Source of the DNA: Kaistella flava (ex Peng et al. 2021)
Lineage (GTDB): Bacteria; Bacteroidota; Bacteroidia; Flavobacteriales; Weeksellaceae
Assembly (NCBI RefSeq): GCF_015191005.1
Contig: NZ_CP040442.1
Span: forward strand, 1,798,001 to 1,862,000
Reading direction: 5' to 3'
Length of the DNA: 64,000 nt
Shown: in pieces, positions 35,959 to 44,934 of the stretch
Layout of the letters: each line of letters opens with the position of its first letter
Position numbering within the stretch: position 1 is the first letter of the stretch
Position numbers and translations under genes: made by a program
The notes under the pieces: generated by a model
Told to the model about the DNA's origin: nothing
What the model saw: the letters and a program-made list of their open reading frames with translations, nothing else
The model's database searches: none

Positions 35959-37629
35959 TTAATAAGAATCTTCATGTACTGAAAGCACTGCTCTTCCACT
36001 TGGATCATTGGCGTTTTTAAAGGCTTCATCCCACTCCAAAGCAATCGGCGTAGAACAAGCTACTGAAGGAACTGAAGGAACTGTTGCAGCCGCAGTTTCA
36101 CTCGGGAAATGTTCTTCAAAAATTGTTCGGTATCTGTACTCCTCTTTGTTTTGTGGCGTGTTCAATGGAAAACGGAATTTGGAGTTGATCATCATTTCGT
36201 CAGTCACTTCATTTTCTGCGACTTCTTTTAAAGAGTCGATCCAGGAATAACCTACGCCATCAGAGAATTGCTCTTTCTGTCTCCAGGTAATGCTTTCCGG
36301 TAATAAATCTTCAAATGCTTTTCTCAAAACCCATTTCTCTATTTTTGGTTCGTGAGCAGTGACCATTTTATCTTTAGGATTCATTCGCATCGCAACATCC
36401 ATAAACTCTTTATCTAAAAACGGAACGCGTCCTTCAATTCCCCAACTCATCAATGCTTTATTAGCTCTCAAACAATCGTACAAATGAAGTTTGCTTAATT
36501 TTCGAACGTTCTCTTCATGGAATTCTCTGGCATTTGGCGCTTTGTGGAAATACAAATAACCTCCAAATATTTCATCACTTCCTTCGCCCGAAAGAACCAT
36601 TTTAATTCCCATTGATTTAATGACTCTTGCCAGTAAATACATTGGCGTGGAAGCACGAATCGTGGTGACATCATAAGTTTCCAAATGATAAATCACGTCG
36701 CGAACAGCATCTAAACCTTCCTGAATAGTGAAATGAACTTCGTGGTGAATGGAACCGATATGTTCGGCTGCTTTTTGGGCCGCAATTAAATCCGGACTTC
36801 CTTCTAAACCAACGGCAAAACTGTGTAACCTTGGATACCAAGCTTCCTGTGTATCGCCACTTTCAATTCTGTTTCTCGCATATTTTGCCGTAACTGCAGA
36901 AATTATAGAAGAATCCAAACCGCCTGAAAGTAAAACTCCATAAGGAACATCGCTCATCAATTGACGGTGAACGGCATCTTCCAAAGCTTTCCTAAGTTCT
37001 GCAATATCTGTCGGGTTGTCTTTTACATTATCGTAATCTTCCCAATCTCTTTGATACCATTGCTGTAATTCGTAACCATCTAAACTATATAGAAAATGTC
37101 CCGGCAAAAATGTTTCAATGCTTTTGCAAACCCCTTCTAGAGCTTTCAATTCAGAAGCTACATAATAACTTCCGTTTTTATCCCAACCTTGATACAACGG
37201 ACAAATTCCCATATGGTCTCTTGCCACCAAATAAATATCATTTTCGATATCATAAATAGCAAAGGCGAAAATTCCGTTCAATTTATCTACAAAAGTTTTT
37301 CCATATTTTTGAAACAAAGGAATAATGACTTCACAATCGGATTCGGTTTGAAAATCATAATCAGGAAATTCCAGTCTTAATTCTCTATGGTTATAAATCT
37401 CGCCATTAACGGCTAAAACTATTTTTTTATCTTTTGAAAATAAAGGTTGTTTCCCAGAAGTTGGATCTACAATCGCCAAACGTTCATGAGAAAAAATTAC
37501 TTTTTCATTTTGAAAAATACCGCTCCAATCCGGACCACGGTGACGGATTTTTTTTGACATTTCTAATATTTGAGGTCTTAAGATCTCGGTTTTTTGTTTG
37601 GCGTCAAACAGACATACAATTCCACACAT
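35959..37629 (-). CDS. asnB: Asparagine synthase B (glutamine-hydrolysing)
   Basis: Converts aspartate to asparagine with glutamine and ATP. The 556 residues have the N-terminal nucleophile domain MCGIVCLFD with Cys2, the RHRGPDWSGIF and NGEIYNH glutaminase motifs, and the synthetase domain with the pyrophosphate loop LLSGGLDSS near residue 237. The motifs SGEGSDEIFGGYLYFHKAP and GRVPFLDKEFMDVAM follow. The last 40 residues form a low-complexity alanine/threonine-rich tail (AAATVPSVPSVACS), as in other AsnB proteins. It stands alone between a terminator and the T9SS gene, which is divergent. Confidence 0.97.
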   Translation of the reverse strand: MCGIVCLFDAKQKTEILRPQILEMSKKIRHRGPDWSGIFQNEKVIFSHERLAIVDPTSGKQPLFSKDKKIVLAVNGEIYNHRELRLEFPDYDFQTESDCEVIIPLFQKYGKTFVDKLNGIFAFAIYDIENDIYLVARDHMGICPLYQGWDKNGSYYVASELKALEGVCKSIETFLPGHFLYSLDGYELQQWYQRDWEDYDNVKDNPTDIAELRKALEDAVHRQLMSDVPYGVLLSGGLDSSIISAVTAKYARNRIESGDTQEAWYPRLHSFAVGLEGSPDLIAAQKAAEHIGSIHHEVHFTIQEGLDAVRDVIYHLETYDVTTIRASTPMYLLARVIKSMGIKMVLSGEGSDEIFGGYLYFHKAPNAREFHEENVRKLSKLHLYDCLRANKALMSWGIEGRVPFLDKEFMDVAMRMNPKDKMVTAHEPKIEKWVLRKAFEDLLPESITWRQKEQFSDGVGYSWIDSLKEVAENEVTDEMMINSKFRFPLNTPQNKEEYRYRTIFEEHFPSETAAATVPSVPSVACSTPIALEWDEAFKNANDPSGRAVLSVHEDSY

Positions 37630-37878
37630 GATTCTTATATTTATTCGTTTTGTAACTTTTAATTAAAATTCTACCACAAACATATTATAAATGTTTACAA
37701 ATCGAAACAATAAATTTGAATATCAGTAATATTTACTAATATTAATTTTTAAATAGGAAAAATTTAAGTTAAATCTCAATTTTTAAGTTTTTATATGAAT
37801 TATTTTTATTTCTTGAATAAATTATTTTTATCTTACTGTTAAAATAATTACATTTACAATTAATATAAATACATATAT

Positions 37879-40800
37879 ATGATGAAAAATTTACACATTA
37901 AAAATGTCTTACCTTGCAAATTACAGCTAATTTTGTATCTTTTTGCGATACATCTTATTTTTGCGCAATCCATTCCATCAAACACTAGACTCACTCAAAT
38001 TAATACACTGAGAGGTAGTGCTTTAAATTTAGTTGAAAGTACAGACACTCATACTTATCATATCGGCACTGTTGGTGCTGAAATTGGATTTGATTCGTTC
38101 AATAATCCGAGTGTAGGAAAAGACGATCTTTATGTTTTAAAATCAAATACCTCAGATGGCACCAATGTGTGGATGAAAACCTTCAATGCGGGATCTAAAG
38201 GAGTTATTTCCCCTAAAAAAGTTTACGTTGACAGTAACAATAGTGTTTTTATTTTTGCGCAATTTAGTGGTAGTATTAAAGTCGCTGGAAAAACTATAGT
38301 TTCTAACGGTACAGATGACACTTTTCTAATCAAATTAGATCAGAATGGAAATGCATTGTGGATCAATCTATTTAATAACACAGATCGATCTTTCATTTAT
38401 AATATTAAGTTTGCCAATGACTCTACGGATCTATATATGATTTATAGCCAAAATCATTTGGTTAGAATGAGTTCAACAGGATACATCATATTTAATAATT
38501 CCTATTCTCCTGGTACTGACCTAAGGGGAATTGCATTGAAAAATAACAATATCTACATAGCGGGGCTCTCTGTAAATAGCTCAGAAGTTTTTGGTACTGA
38601 AACTATTATTGGGCGACAAGGTTTTATTATCAAAGGAGATAAAAACGCAAATTTCAACGCATCAATGCAGACTACCGGCGGCGCCATTGCTGGTGCTGAT
38701 ATTAGTGATATTGCCTTCGATAGTGGTGGTAATTTACTGTTGACTGGTTATAATAGTAGTTCTATTGGATTAACTACAGAAAGTGGTTACTGGACATATA
38801 CTTTTAATCCAAACTCTAATTTTGAAAATAATCGATTGTACCAATATACTGCAAAGATCGATTCAAATCTCGCATCTGTATCATTCTTTCGTACTTCTAC
38901 TCCAATCAGTACAGATGCAATTTATGGCATACAATCAAGAAGTTTTTCAGCAAAACTTATTCCCTATGGAACTTCTGGAAGTTTTCGAAATATTATTTCT
39001 CTTGGATTTTTTGATGGCAGAAATAACATTACCAATTTCACATTGTCAAACGGTGTAAATATTACTGTAGCAAATGCTGGAGCGGGAAAATATCAATTCT
39101 TAGGATCTTATGATAATAGCGGAGTCTTTGATAATGGAGTTCAGAAGCAATTAGGTGGAGTGGACTCTCCGATATTAGCTGCATCTGGAAATGCTTATAT
39201 AGAAACTACCAGGGGTAATAGACTTTTTACTACCAAAGCTTATCTAATTCCTAGCAATAATATAGCTTGGACTAAACAGAAAACAAGTTCAATTGGAGGA
39301 AGTTTGTCTAGTCAATTTTCTCAACATTTGAATTCATCGAAAAATGAAATGTTTTTTAGCGCAATTGTTGAGGGTAAAGCAAATTTTTTTGGTAAAGATG
39401 TTAATAACTTCACCGGCATAAAATCAAGATATGTTACTAGACTTGGTTCAGATCTACTGCCAAAATGGTTTGCCAGATTCCATGTTGATTCGGGACAATC
39501 AGAACTAAATATTTCGAAAGACTTTGCTTGTGTGGATAAAGACGATAATTTTGTTTTTCTCGCAAATACTTCTGGTTTAACTTCAACTTTCATTGATGCT
39601 GCAGGGAATTTTATTGATTTTCAACAACCGGCAGATAATAGTTCGAAAGCAATAATTAAATTAGATAAAAATGGAATTCTAGTTTGGAGTAAACAATTAA
39701 CCTCTTCTTTCGCTGCAACAGTTTATGCTGCTGTTACAACTGATTCAAAAGGCGATGTATACATTATGGGAACCACTACTGCTAATTTAAAAATTGATGG
39801 AAATATTATTACCACCTCCGGTTCTAATAATATTTTTTTAATTAAAATTTCAAAAACAGGAAATGTTTTATACAGTAAATCCTATCAAAACATCAGTGCA
39901 TACACATTTCTTCCCACTTTTGACGCTCAAGACAATCTCTATATTTTTACTGAACCCTATGGTAATGGTAATAATTATGTTTTTGATGGTATTACAGTTA
40001 CAACAAATGCATATCAATTAGATCACATTATGTTGAAATTTGATAGTAGTGGAAATGTAATTTGGGGCAAAAACTTTTATGGAAATGCAACGAGAGAAAG
40101 TTATTCATGGCCAAATGATGTAGTTTTTGACGGAGTTGATTTTTTACTATCGGGTAGTTACTACACAGATCAAAATGATGATTTTGTGGGCCTTGATCTT
40201 GCTAACATTCCTAGGGTTTATCCAACATTAACCTATATTCCTTTTTTTGCAAAAATTACAACTTCAGGAAATGTTTTATGGCAGAAACCAGTTCACAGTA
40301 ATTTCGTTAGTCAAGGTAATTATAGTAATTTCGATGTTGACGAGAATAAAAATATGTACATCTATACTTATGCAAAAGATAAAATTTCCTTTAATGGTTT
40401 AGAATACTCTTTTGATGAAAATAATGGAAATAAAATTTTAATGAAAATAGACACCTCTGGAAATTTAAAATATTTCAAACGAGCCGACATAAATTTTGCA
40501 TCTGGTTCGTTAATAGATGTTATTGGTGAAGACAAAATAAATGTATCAGGTTTTACTTCCTCATATAATTTTCTGAATTATCCTATTAATAATAAATATG
40601 CTTCCAATCTGTACGTCGCAACATTCGGAAATTTAGATTCTTATTATCTTACGCCAACAAAGGATTACTTGCAGCTGAATAATATTGTAATGGAAAATAA
40701 TCCAGATAACGCAAATACTTTTTCTTTCGATCTAATCAATAATGTAGATTGGAACGCAATTAGTGATCAATCTTGGTTAAATCTTTCATTCCTAAGCTTA

Positions 40801-41208
40801 ACGGATAAAAATAATTTCAAAAATACTATTTCAGGAAACGGTGATGCTAAAATTATTATGTCTGCTTCAACAAATAATACAGGAGTCAACAGAAGCGCAA
40901 CTGTTTTAGTTTCCGGAACGGGTGTCGATTCAAAATCGATTATCGTCACACAGAGTTTTATTTTGGCGACGGGTGAAACTAAAACTTTTTTGACTACGCT
41001 TTATCCAAATCCAACCTCAGATGTTTTGAATATTGAAACCAAACAAGATATTTCAAAAATCGAAATTTATGATTTGAGCGGAAGATTGCTAAAAACTTCT
41101 GGTAGAAAAGACAAACAGATCTCTGTTTCCAATTTAAATAAAGGAATGTATTTAATCAAATTACACACAGAAAGCGGAGTCATTAATTCTAAATTCATCA
41201 AGAATTAA
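37879..41208 (+). CDS. Secreted T9SS type A sorting-domain protein with beta-propeller-like repeats and BACON domain
   Basis: A 1109-residue exported protein. The N-terminus has a signal peptide (hydrophobic LQLILYLFAIHLIFA, cleaved near residue 30). Residues about 60-930 hold many repeats of the form LIKLDQNGNALW..., LDKNGILVWSK..., FDSSGNVIWGKNF..., each followed by D-rich segments, as in SBBP-type propellers. A BACON domain follows, with WNAISDQSWLNLS and GVNRSATVLVSGTG. The C-terminal 75 residues are a type IX sorting domain (LYPNPTSDVLNIET, IEIYDLSGRLL, LNKGMYLIKL). It should cross the outer membrane by T9SS and be surface-bound or released. A terminator follows. Confidence 0.9.
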   Translation: MMKNLHIKNVLPCKLQLILYLFAIHLIFAQSIPSNTRLTQINTLRGSALNLVESTDTHTYHIGTVGAEIGFDSFNNPSVGKDDLYVLKSNTSDGTNVWMKTFNAGSKGVISPKKVYVDSNNSVFIFAQFSGSIKVAGKTIVSNGTDDTFLIKLDQNGNALWINLFNNTDRSFIYNIKFANDSTDLYMIYSQNHLVRMSSTGYIIFNNSYSPGTDLRGIALKNNNIYIAGLSVNSSEVFGTETIIGRQGFIIKGDKNANFNASMQTTGGAIAGADISDIAFDSGGNLLLTGYNSSSIGLTTESGYWTYTFNPNSNFENNRLYQYTAKIDSNLASVSFFRTSTPISTDAIYGIQSRSFSAKLIPYGTSGSFRNIISLGFFDGRNNITNFTLSNGVNITVANAGAGKYQFLGSYDNSGVFDNGVQKQLGGVDSPILAASGNAYIETTRGNRLFTTKAYLIPSNNIAWTKQKTSSIGGSLSSQFSQHLNSSKNEMFFSAIVEGKANFFGKDVNNFTGIKSRYVTRLGSDLLPKWFARFHVDSGQSELNISKDFACVDKDDNFVFLANTSGLTSTFIDAAGNFIDFQQPADNSSKAIIKLDKNGILVWSKQLTSSFAATVYAAVTTDSKGDVYIMGTTTANLKIDGNIITTSGSNNIFLIKISKTGNVLYSKSYQNISAYTFLPTFDAQDNLYIFTEPYGNGNNYVFDGITVTTNAYQLDHIMLKFDSSGNVIWGKNFYGNATRESYSWPNDVVFDGVDFLLSGSYYTDQNDDFVGLDLANIPRVYPTLTYIPFFAKITTSGNVLWQKPVHSNFVSQGNYSNFDVDENKNMYIYTYAKDKISFNGLEYSFDENNGNKILMKIDTSGNLKYFKRADINFASGSLIDVIGEDKINVSGFTSSYNFLNYPINNKYASNLYVATFGNLDSYYLTPTKDYLQLNNIVMENNPDNANTFSFDLINNVDWNAISDQSWLNLSFLSLTDKNNFKNTISGNGDAKIIMSASTNNTGVNRSATVLVSGTGVDSKSIIVTQSFILATGETKTFLTTLYPNPTSDVLNIETKQDISKIEIYDLSGRLLKTSGRKDKQISVSNLNKGMYLIKLHTESGVINSKFIKN

Positions 41209-41232
41209 AAATTCTAATTTCTCATAAGAACG

Positions 41233-41264
41233 AAAAACACTTCTGAATTCAGAAGTGTTTTTTT
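41233..41264 (+). terminator. Intrinsic terminator of the T9SS protein gene
   Basis: AAAACACTTCTGAATTCAG-type perfect palindrome (AACACTTCTGA/TCAGAAGTGTT) followed by T residues. A/T tracts on both sides make it bidirectional, also useful to the converging GMC gene. Confidence 0.9.
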
Positions 41265-41287
41265 ATCCTTAATAGAATTTTGATCAT

Positions 41288-42880
41288 CTATACAAAATCC
41301 TTTCTAATAATTTCCTCCATACAATATTCTGCAATCGCTGTAATCGTCACAAAAGGATTTACGCCAATTGTGCCCGGGATTAGAGAACCGTCAATCACAT
41401 ATAAATTTTTGTGCCCGTTCAATCTTCCAAACTGGTCAGTAGCTTTTCCTAAAACAATTCCGCCCAAAGGATGATAACAAACATCAGCCCCGAAACCATT
41501 ATGAAATAGCAAATGAGAACGTGTTCCGCCATTGGCTTTATTCATTGTTTTGAGGAAATATTTCGCATTATCTTTCATGTGAACAGTGTGTGATTTGTCC
41601 CAGTTTAAATCCAGTTTCTGTTCTTTCAGATTGTAATTAACTTCACCAAATTTCTTCAGTTTATTCACCATTAAATAAAGCGAAGTCGCCACATTCATGC
41701 CCATTGGCAAAGGCGCAATCTCCACAAAAAACGGATGTTCCTTATCTTCCCAATGATCGATTCCGCCCACGGGAATGGTAGATTGTTTAAATCCTGTTCC
41801 CCCTGAAAATGCTTTTACCCAATTTCTTCCCGTCATAAAATTCCCATTGTTTCCCCATTCTTTACCAATATTTTCATCGATAGAAAACTGGGCAACGGCT
41901 TTTGATTTTAATAATAATTCTAAAGAACCCATTGTTCCGGCGGAAAGAATTAATTTTTTAGCGTTGATTATTTTATGTTGAATTTCTTCCCCTTTTGTAT
42001 TGATGACCGAAATATCAATAGAATAACTTTTATCCGGATTTTGACTTATATGATTTACCTTATGTAATTCCAGGATTTCTAATTTCCCTGTTGCAGTGGC
42101 TTTTTTCAAATAGGTTTTATCGAGGGAATTTTTACCATGATTATTTCCATAAATAACCTCACCGGCCAAAGCAGAACGCGGAACTTCTTCCTTGTATTCC
42201 TTTTCCATGTATTTAAAGTCATACACATTCGGAACACGAACGGTTTTGAAACCAGCATTTTTAGCTTCTTCTTCACCAACTCTTTTAAATTTATAAAAAT
42301 CACAGCCGTCCAAGAATTCTTCGGAGGCAACATTCGTTTTCAGTTCTTTGTTGGCTAAAGGAAAATAATGAGAATAGAATTTCTCAGTATCTAAATTTGG
42401 AAACATTTCTTTAAAATATTCTTTCTTTGGAGTAACGGCCATTCCGCCATTGACTAATGAACCGCCACCTACGCCACGGCCAACCCAGATTTTGATATGT
42501 TCGAAATCCAGTCGATCCAAAGCGCCGGTGAATTTTTCGAGTCTAAATAGATTCATAAATGGCGCAATAGTTTTTGTTTTCAACCACGCTGCAGAATGTC
42601 CCGGATTAATCATGGGCGAAAATTTCTCACCTGATTTTTCCCAGTCTAAGCCCATTTCCAAAAGCGTAACCGGAATGTTTTTTTCGCAAAGTCTTAACGC
42701 TGCCACCGAACCGCCATAGCCAGAACCAATAATGACAACTTCTTTGTCAATCATTTCTGTGGGTTTCAAAGTTGGGGTTTCTAATGGATTTTGCGCTTTT
42801 CCAAACAAATTGCCTGATCCTAAAAAGAAAAAGGCAGCGATTCCTAAACTACTGGTTTGAATAAATTCTTTGCGATTCAT
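41288..42880 (-). CDS. GMC-type oxidoreductase, cholesterol-oxidase-like
   Basis: A 530-residue FAD enzyme from the ATG at 42880; the frame could also start three codons upstream at a GTG. It carries an export-type N-terminus (NRKEFIQTSSLGIAAFFFLG) resembling but not matching a twin-arginine signal. The FAD motif VVIIGSGYGGSVAALRL is at about residue 48. A VGRGVGGGSLVNGGMA segment follows, then LILSAGTMGSLELLLKS. The ending HPLGGIVLGKATDQFGRLNGHKNLYVIDGSLIPGTIGVNPFVT is typical of cholesterol-oxidase-like GMC proteins. The substrate is likely an alcohol or sterol but is not determined. Confidence 0.9.
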   Translation of the reverse strand: MNRKEFIQTSSLGIAAFFFLGSGNLFGKAQNPLETPTLKPTEMIDKEVVIIGSGYGGSVAALRLCEKNIPVTLLEMGLDWEKSGEKFSPMINPGHSAAWLKTKTIAPFMNLFRLEKFTGALDRLDFEHIKIWVGRGVGGGSLVNGGMAVTPKKEYFKEMFPNLDTEKFYSHYFPLANKELKTNVASEEFLDGCDFYKFKRVGEEEAKNAGFKTVRVPNVYDFKYMEKEYKEEVPRSALAGEVIYGNNHGKNSLDKTYLKKATATGKLEILELHKVNHISQNPDKSYSIDISVINTKGEEIQHKIINAKKLILSAGTMGSLELLLKSKAVAQFSIDENIGKEWGNNGNFMTGRNWVKAFSGGTGFKQSTIPVGGIDHWEDKEHPFFVEIAPLPMGMNVATSLYLMVNKLKKFGEVNYNLKEQKLDLNWDKSHTVHMKDNAKYFLKTMNKANGGTRSHLLFHNGFGADVCYHPLGGIVLGKATDQFGRLNGHKNLYVIDGSLIPGTIGVNPFVTITAIAEYCMEEIIRKDFV

Positions 42881-43070
42881 GATTACCACTAAACAATAAC
42901 CATACTACAATTGAATTTTAAGCACAAGAGAAGTAAGGCATTCCATAGTAAATATTCTTATCACCCGCTCTAGATTTTGGAATGTTCAAAGTCCGTTAAC
43001 GAATTAAGTTGAGAAACAAAACTTTACGAAATCGAAATCACGATTTCACAGAAATATGGGAGGTGTAAAA

Positions 43071-43105
43071 AATAAAAAAGATAGCGTTCCGGTGGAACGC
43101 TATCT
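43071..43105 (-). terminator. Terminator downstream of the rRNA methyltransferase gene
   Basis: AGATAGCGTTCC and GGAACGCTATCT form a 12-bp perfect stem with a 3-nt loop, followed on the minus strand by TTTTTT. The transcript reaches it after crossing the repeat at 43142. Confidence 0.85.
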
Positions 43106-43141
43106 GTATTTTAAAATGATAAAAGAAGCCTGCTCTTTCTT

Positions 43142-43197
43142 CTAGCCCGGATCGAAACGACATCCCCGCCGCGGCGGGATATAGTGGAGAGCCGGAT
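43142..43197. repeat. Dispersed palindromic intergenic repeat, family 1, copy e
   Basis: TAGCCCGGATCGAAACGA-CATCC and GATATAGTGGAGAGCCGGATC flank a perfect CCCGCCGCGGCGGG inner palindrome. It lies within the 352-bp gap between the GMC and rRNA methyltransferase genes, where only this and a terminator were seen. Confidence 0.8.
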
Positions 43198-43241
43198 CAA
43201 CCATTCAGAAGAAGCACAAATCGTGTTGCTCCTAAAAGATA

Positions 43242-44447
43242 TTATGCTTTTCTCTCAATCAGCGCCATATAGAATCCGTCGAAGCCTGAACTTGGCATTA
43301 CTTTCTCTTCTTTGATCAAAGTGTAACCTTCGTTATTTTTTAGGAAAGTCGCTACTTGCTCATTGTTTTCACTTGGTAAAATAGAACAGGTTGCATAAAC
43401 CATTTTTCCACCTTTCTTCAAGATTTTAGCATAATCCTGAAGGATTTTTTCTTGCTCTTTTCTAATACGGTCTATGAATTCCTGATCGATTTTCCATTTA
43501 GAATCCGGGTTTCTTTTCAAAACTCCCAAACCTGAACATGGCGAATCTATAAGTAATCTATCTGCTTTTTCGTGCAATCTTTTAATGACTTTATTATCGT
43601 CGATAAATCTTGTTTCGATATTGTGTGCGCCTGCTCTTTTTGCACGACGTTTCAATTCTGCCAATTTCCATTCGTAAATATCAAGGGCGATAATTTGACC
43701 TTTGTTTTTCATCAAAGCTGCCAAATGCAAAGTTTTTCCACCCGCTCCAGCACAAACATCAACCACGCGCATTCCTTCACTAACATCCAGAAGTTCACCG
43801 ATTTTTTGAGAAGAAGCATCCTGTACTTCAAACAAACCATCTTTAAAGGCGGTAGTTATAAAGACATTTTTCTTTTGTTCTAACTGTACCGCGTCAGGAT
43901 AATTCTGAATTTGGAAACTTTCTACACCTTCGTCTCTTAAATCAGAAACCAATTCTCTAGCAGTTGTTTTCAAAGTATTCACCCGAAGAATTGTTGGAGC
44001 CTGTTCGTTCAGCGCCACCATTTCTCTTTCCCAACTTGGACCTAATTCTCTTTCCAAAGTCTCTGCCAACCATTCCGGAATCGAATATTCAATCGCTTTT
44101 GTTGGAACGGTGTTTTTCTTTAATTTATTGATGATTTCGGCATTTTTAATACCGTCGAATTCTTCAAATTTCTTGTAATGCGTTTTGGTCCAAAGGCAAT
44201 ACGTCAAAATCATTTTGTAAATATTACCAGGTTTTACGCCTTCGCCCATATAATATTCGATCCGTTTTTTCCAACGGATGATGTCGTAAAAAATCTGCGC
44301 AACTACTTTTCGGTCTTCGCTGCCCCATTGTTTATGCCCTTTTAAAAGTCTTTCGATCACTTTATCGGCATATTTTCTATCTTCGAAAAAAGTTTCTTGT
44401 AATGCATCGTGAATTCCGATGAGTAAGTTTCTGTGTATGAGTTCCAT
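43242..44447 (-). CDS. 16S rRNA m5C methyltransferase (RsmB/RsmF, NOL1/NOP2/sun type)
   Basis: A 401-residue tRNA/rRNA cytosine-C5 methyltransferase. An N-terminal helical domain (residues 1-140, RLLKGHKQWGSEDRK region) resembles the NusB-like domain of RsmB. The SAM motif is VCAGAGGKTLHLAALM near residue 234. The catalytic Cys is in DSPCSGLGVLKRNPDSKWKI near 298, and the second Cys of the motif, TCSILPSENN, near 354. A -7 box is 53 bp upstream. It is followed by a family 1 repeat and a strong terminator. Which cytosine it methylates is not determinable here. Confidence 0.92.
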   Translation of the reverse strand: MELIHRNLLIGIHDALQETFFEDRKYADKVIERLLKGHKQWGSEDRKVVAQIFYDIIRWKKRIEYYMGEGVKPGNIYKMILTYCLWTKTHYKKFEEFDGIKNAEIINKLKKNTVPTKAIEYSIPEWLAETLERELGPSWEREMVALNEQAPTILRVNTLKTTARELVSDLRDEGVESFQIQNYPDAVQLEQKKNVFITTAFKDGLFEVQDASSQKIGELLDVSEGMRVVDVCAGAGGKTLHLAALMKNKGQIIALDIYEWKLAELKRRAKRAGAHNIETRFIDDNKVIKRLHEKADRLLIDSPCSGLGVLKRNPDSKWKIDQEFIDRIRKEQEKILQDYAKILKKGGKMVYATCSILPSENNEQVATFLKNNEGYTLIKEEKVMPSSGFDGFYMALIERKA

Positions 44448-44499
44448 TTAGGATATTTTAAATTTAATTCAGCCTCGAATCTTCGGGCTATAATTTTTG

Positions 44500-44507
44500 C
44501 AAAAATA
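44500..44507 (-). promoter_or_regulatory. -7 promoter box of the rRNA methyltransferase gene
   Basis: TATTTTTG on the minus strand, an exact TANNTTTG match, 53 bp from the ATG. Confidence 0.6.
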
Positions 44508-44586
44508 AGGTTTTTTAGCGGAAGTATAAGATGAAATTTTTGGGCGCGCATTTGATTGTGTCGAATAGGAAAATATTATTTTCTTG

Positions 44587-44676
44587 GGCGCCTATTTCCG
44601 CCTTCCACTCCCAATCTTTTTTCGCCATTCCTAAGGCCAACGCATAAAAAAGGATTTCCGTTCAAGTCGGGGCGCA
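44587..44676. repeat. Dispersed palindromic intergenic repeat, family 1, copy f
   Basis: Read on the minus strand, GCGCCCCGACTTGAACGGAA at one end and GTGGAAGGCGGAAATAGGCGCC at the other are close to the ends of the copy at 5193. The rest of the 487-bp gap is A/T-rich without a supportable ORF. Confidence 0.7.
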
Positions 44677-44922
44677 GACTTGGCAAGAAACGATCTTGGA
44701 ATTTAAAATACTCCTATCTTTTGAAATAAGTAGGAATATCGACTATTCTATTTCCACAATGAATTTTACTTTTAAGAAATTCTTTATTATTTTTTTTCTT
44801 CAAAATTCACTTTTCTATTTCAACAAAGCACTCTATAATCTTTTATCTCCCAATAGCTATTATCAATAATAGGCTTTTAAAAAGATTCTAATTCATGGCA
44901 ATGCCTTTGCTGTGATTTACAC

Positions 44923-44930
44923 TAAATTTG
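44923..44930 (+). promoter_or_regulatory. -7 box abutting the MFS start codon
   Basis: TAAATTTG is followed by TTTT and then ATG, leaving only four bases. A leaderless or nearly leaderless mRNA is predicted. Confidence 0.6.
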
Positions 44931-44934
44931 TTTT

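Noticed and set aside
42878..42889. GTG start giving three extra residues to the GMC oxidoreductase
   Set aside because: The ATG at 42880 directly precedes the signal-like NRKEF and is the simpler start.
43141..43200. tRNA-like end (CCCGGATCGAA) near the rRNA methyltransferase gene
   Set aside because: No cloverleaf can be formed; it is a copy of the dispersed palindromic repeat.
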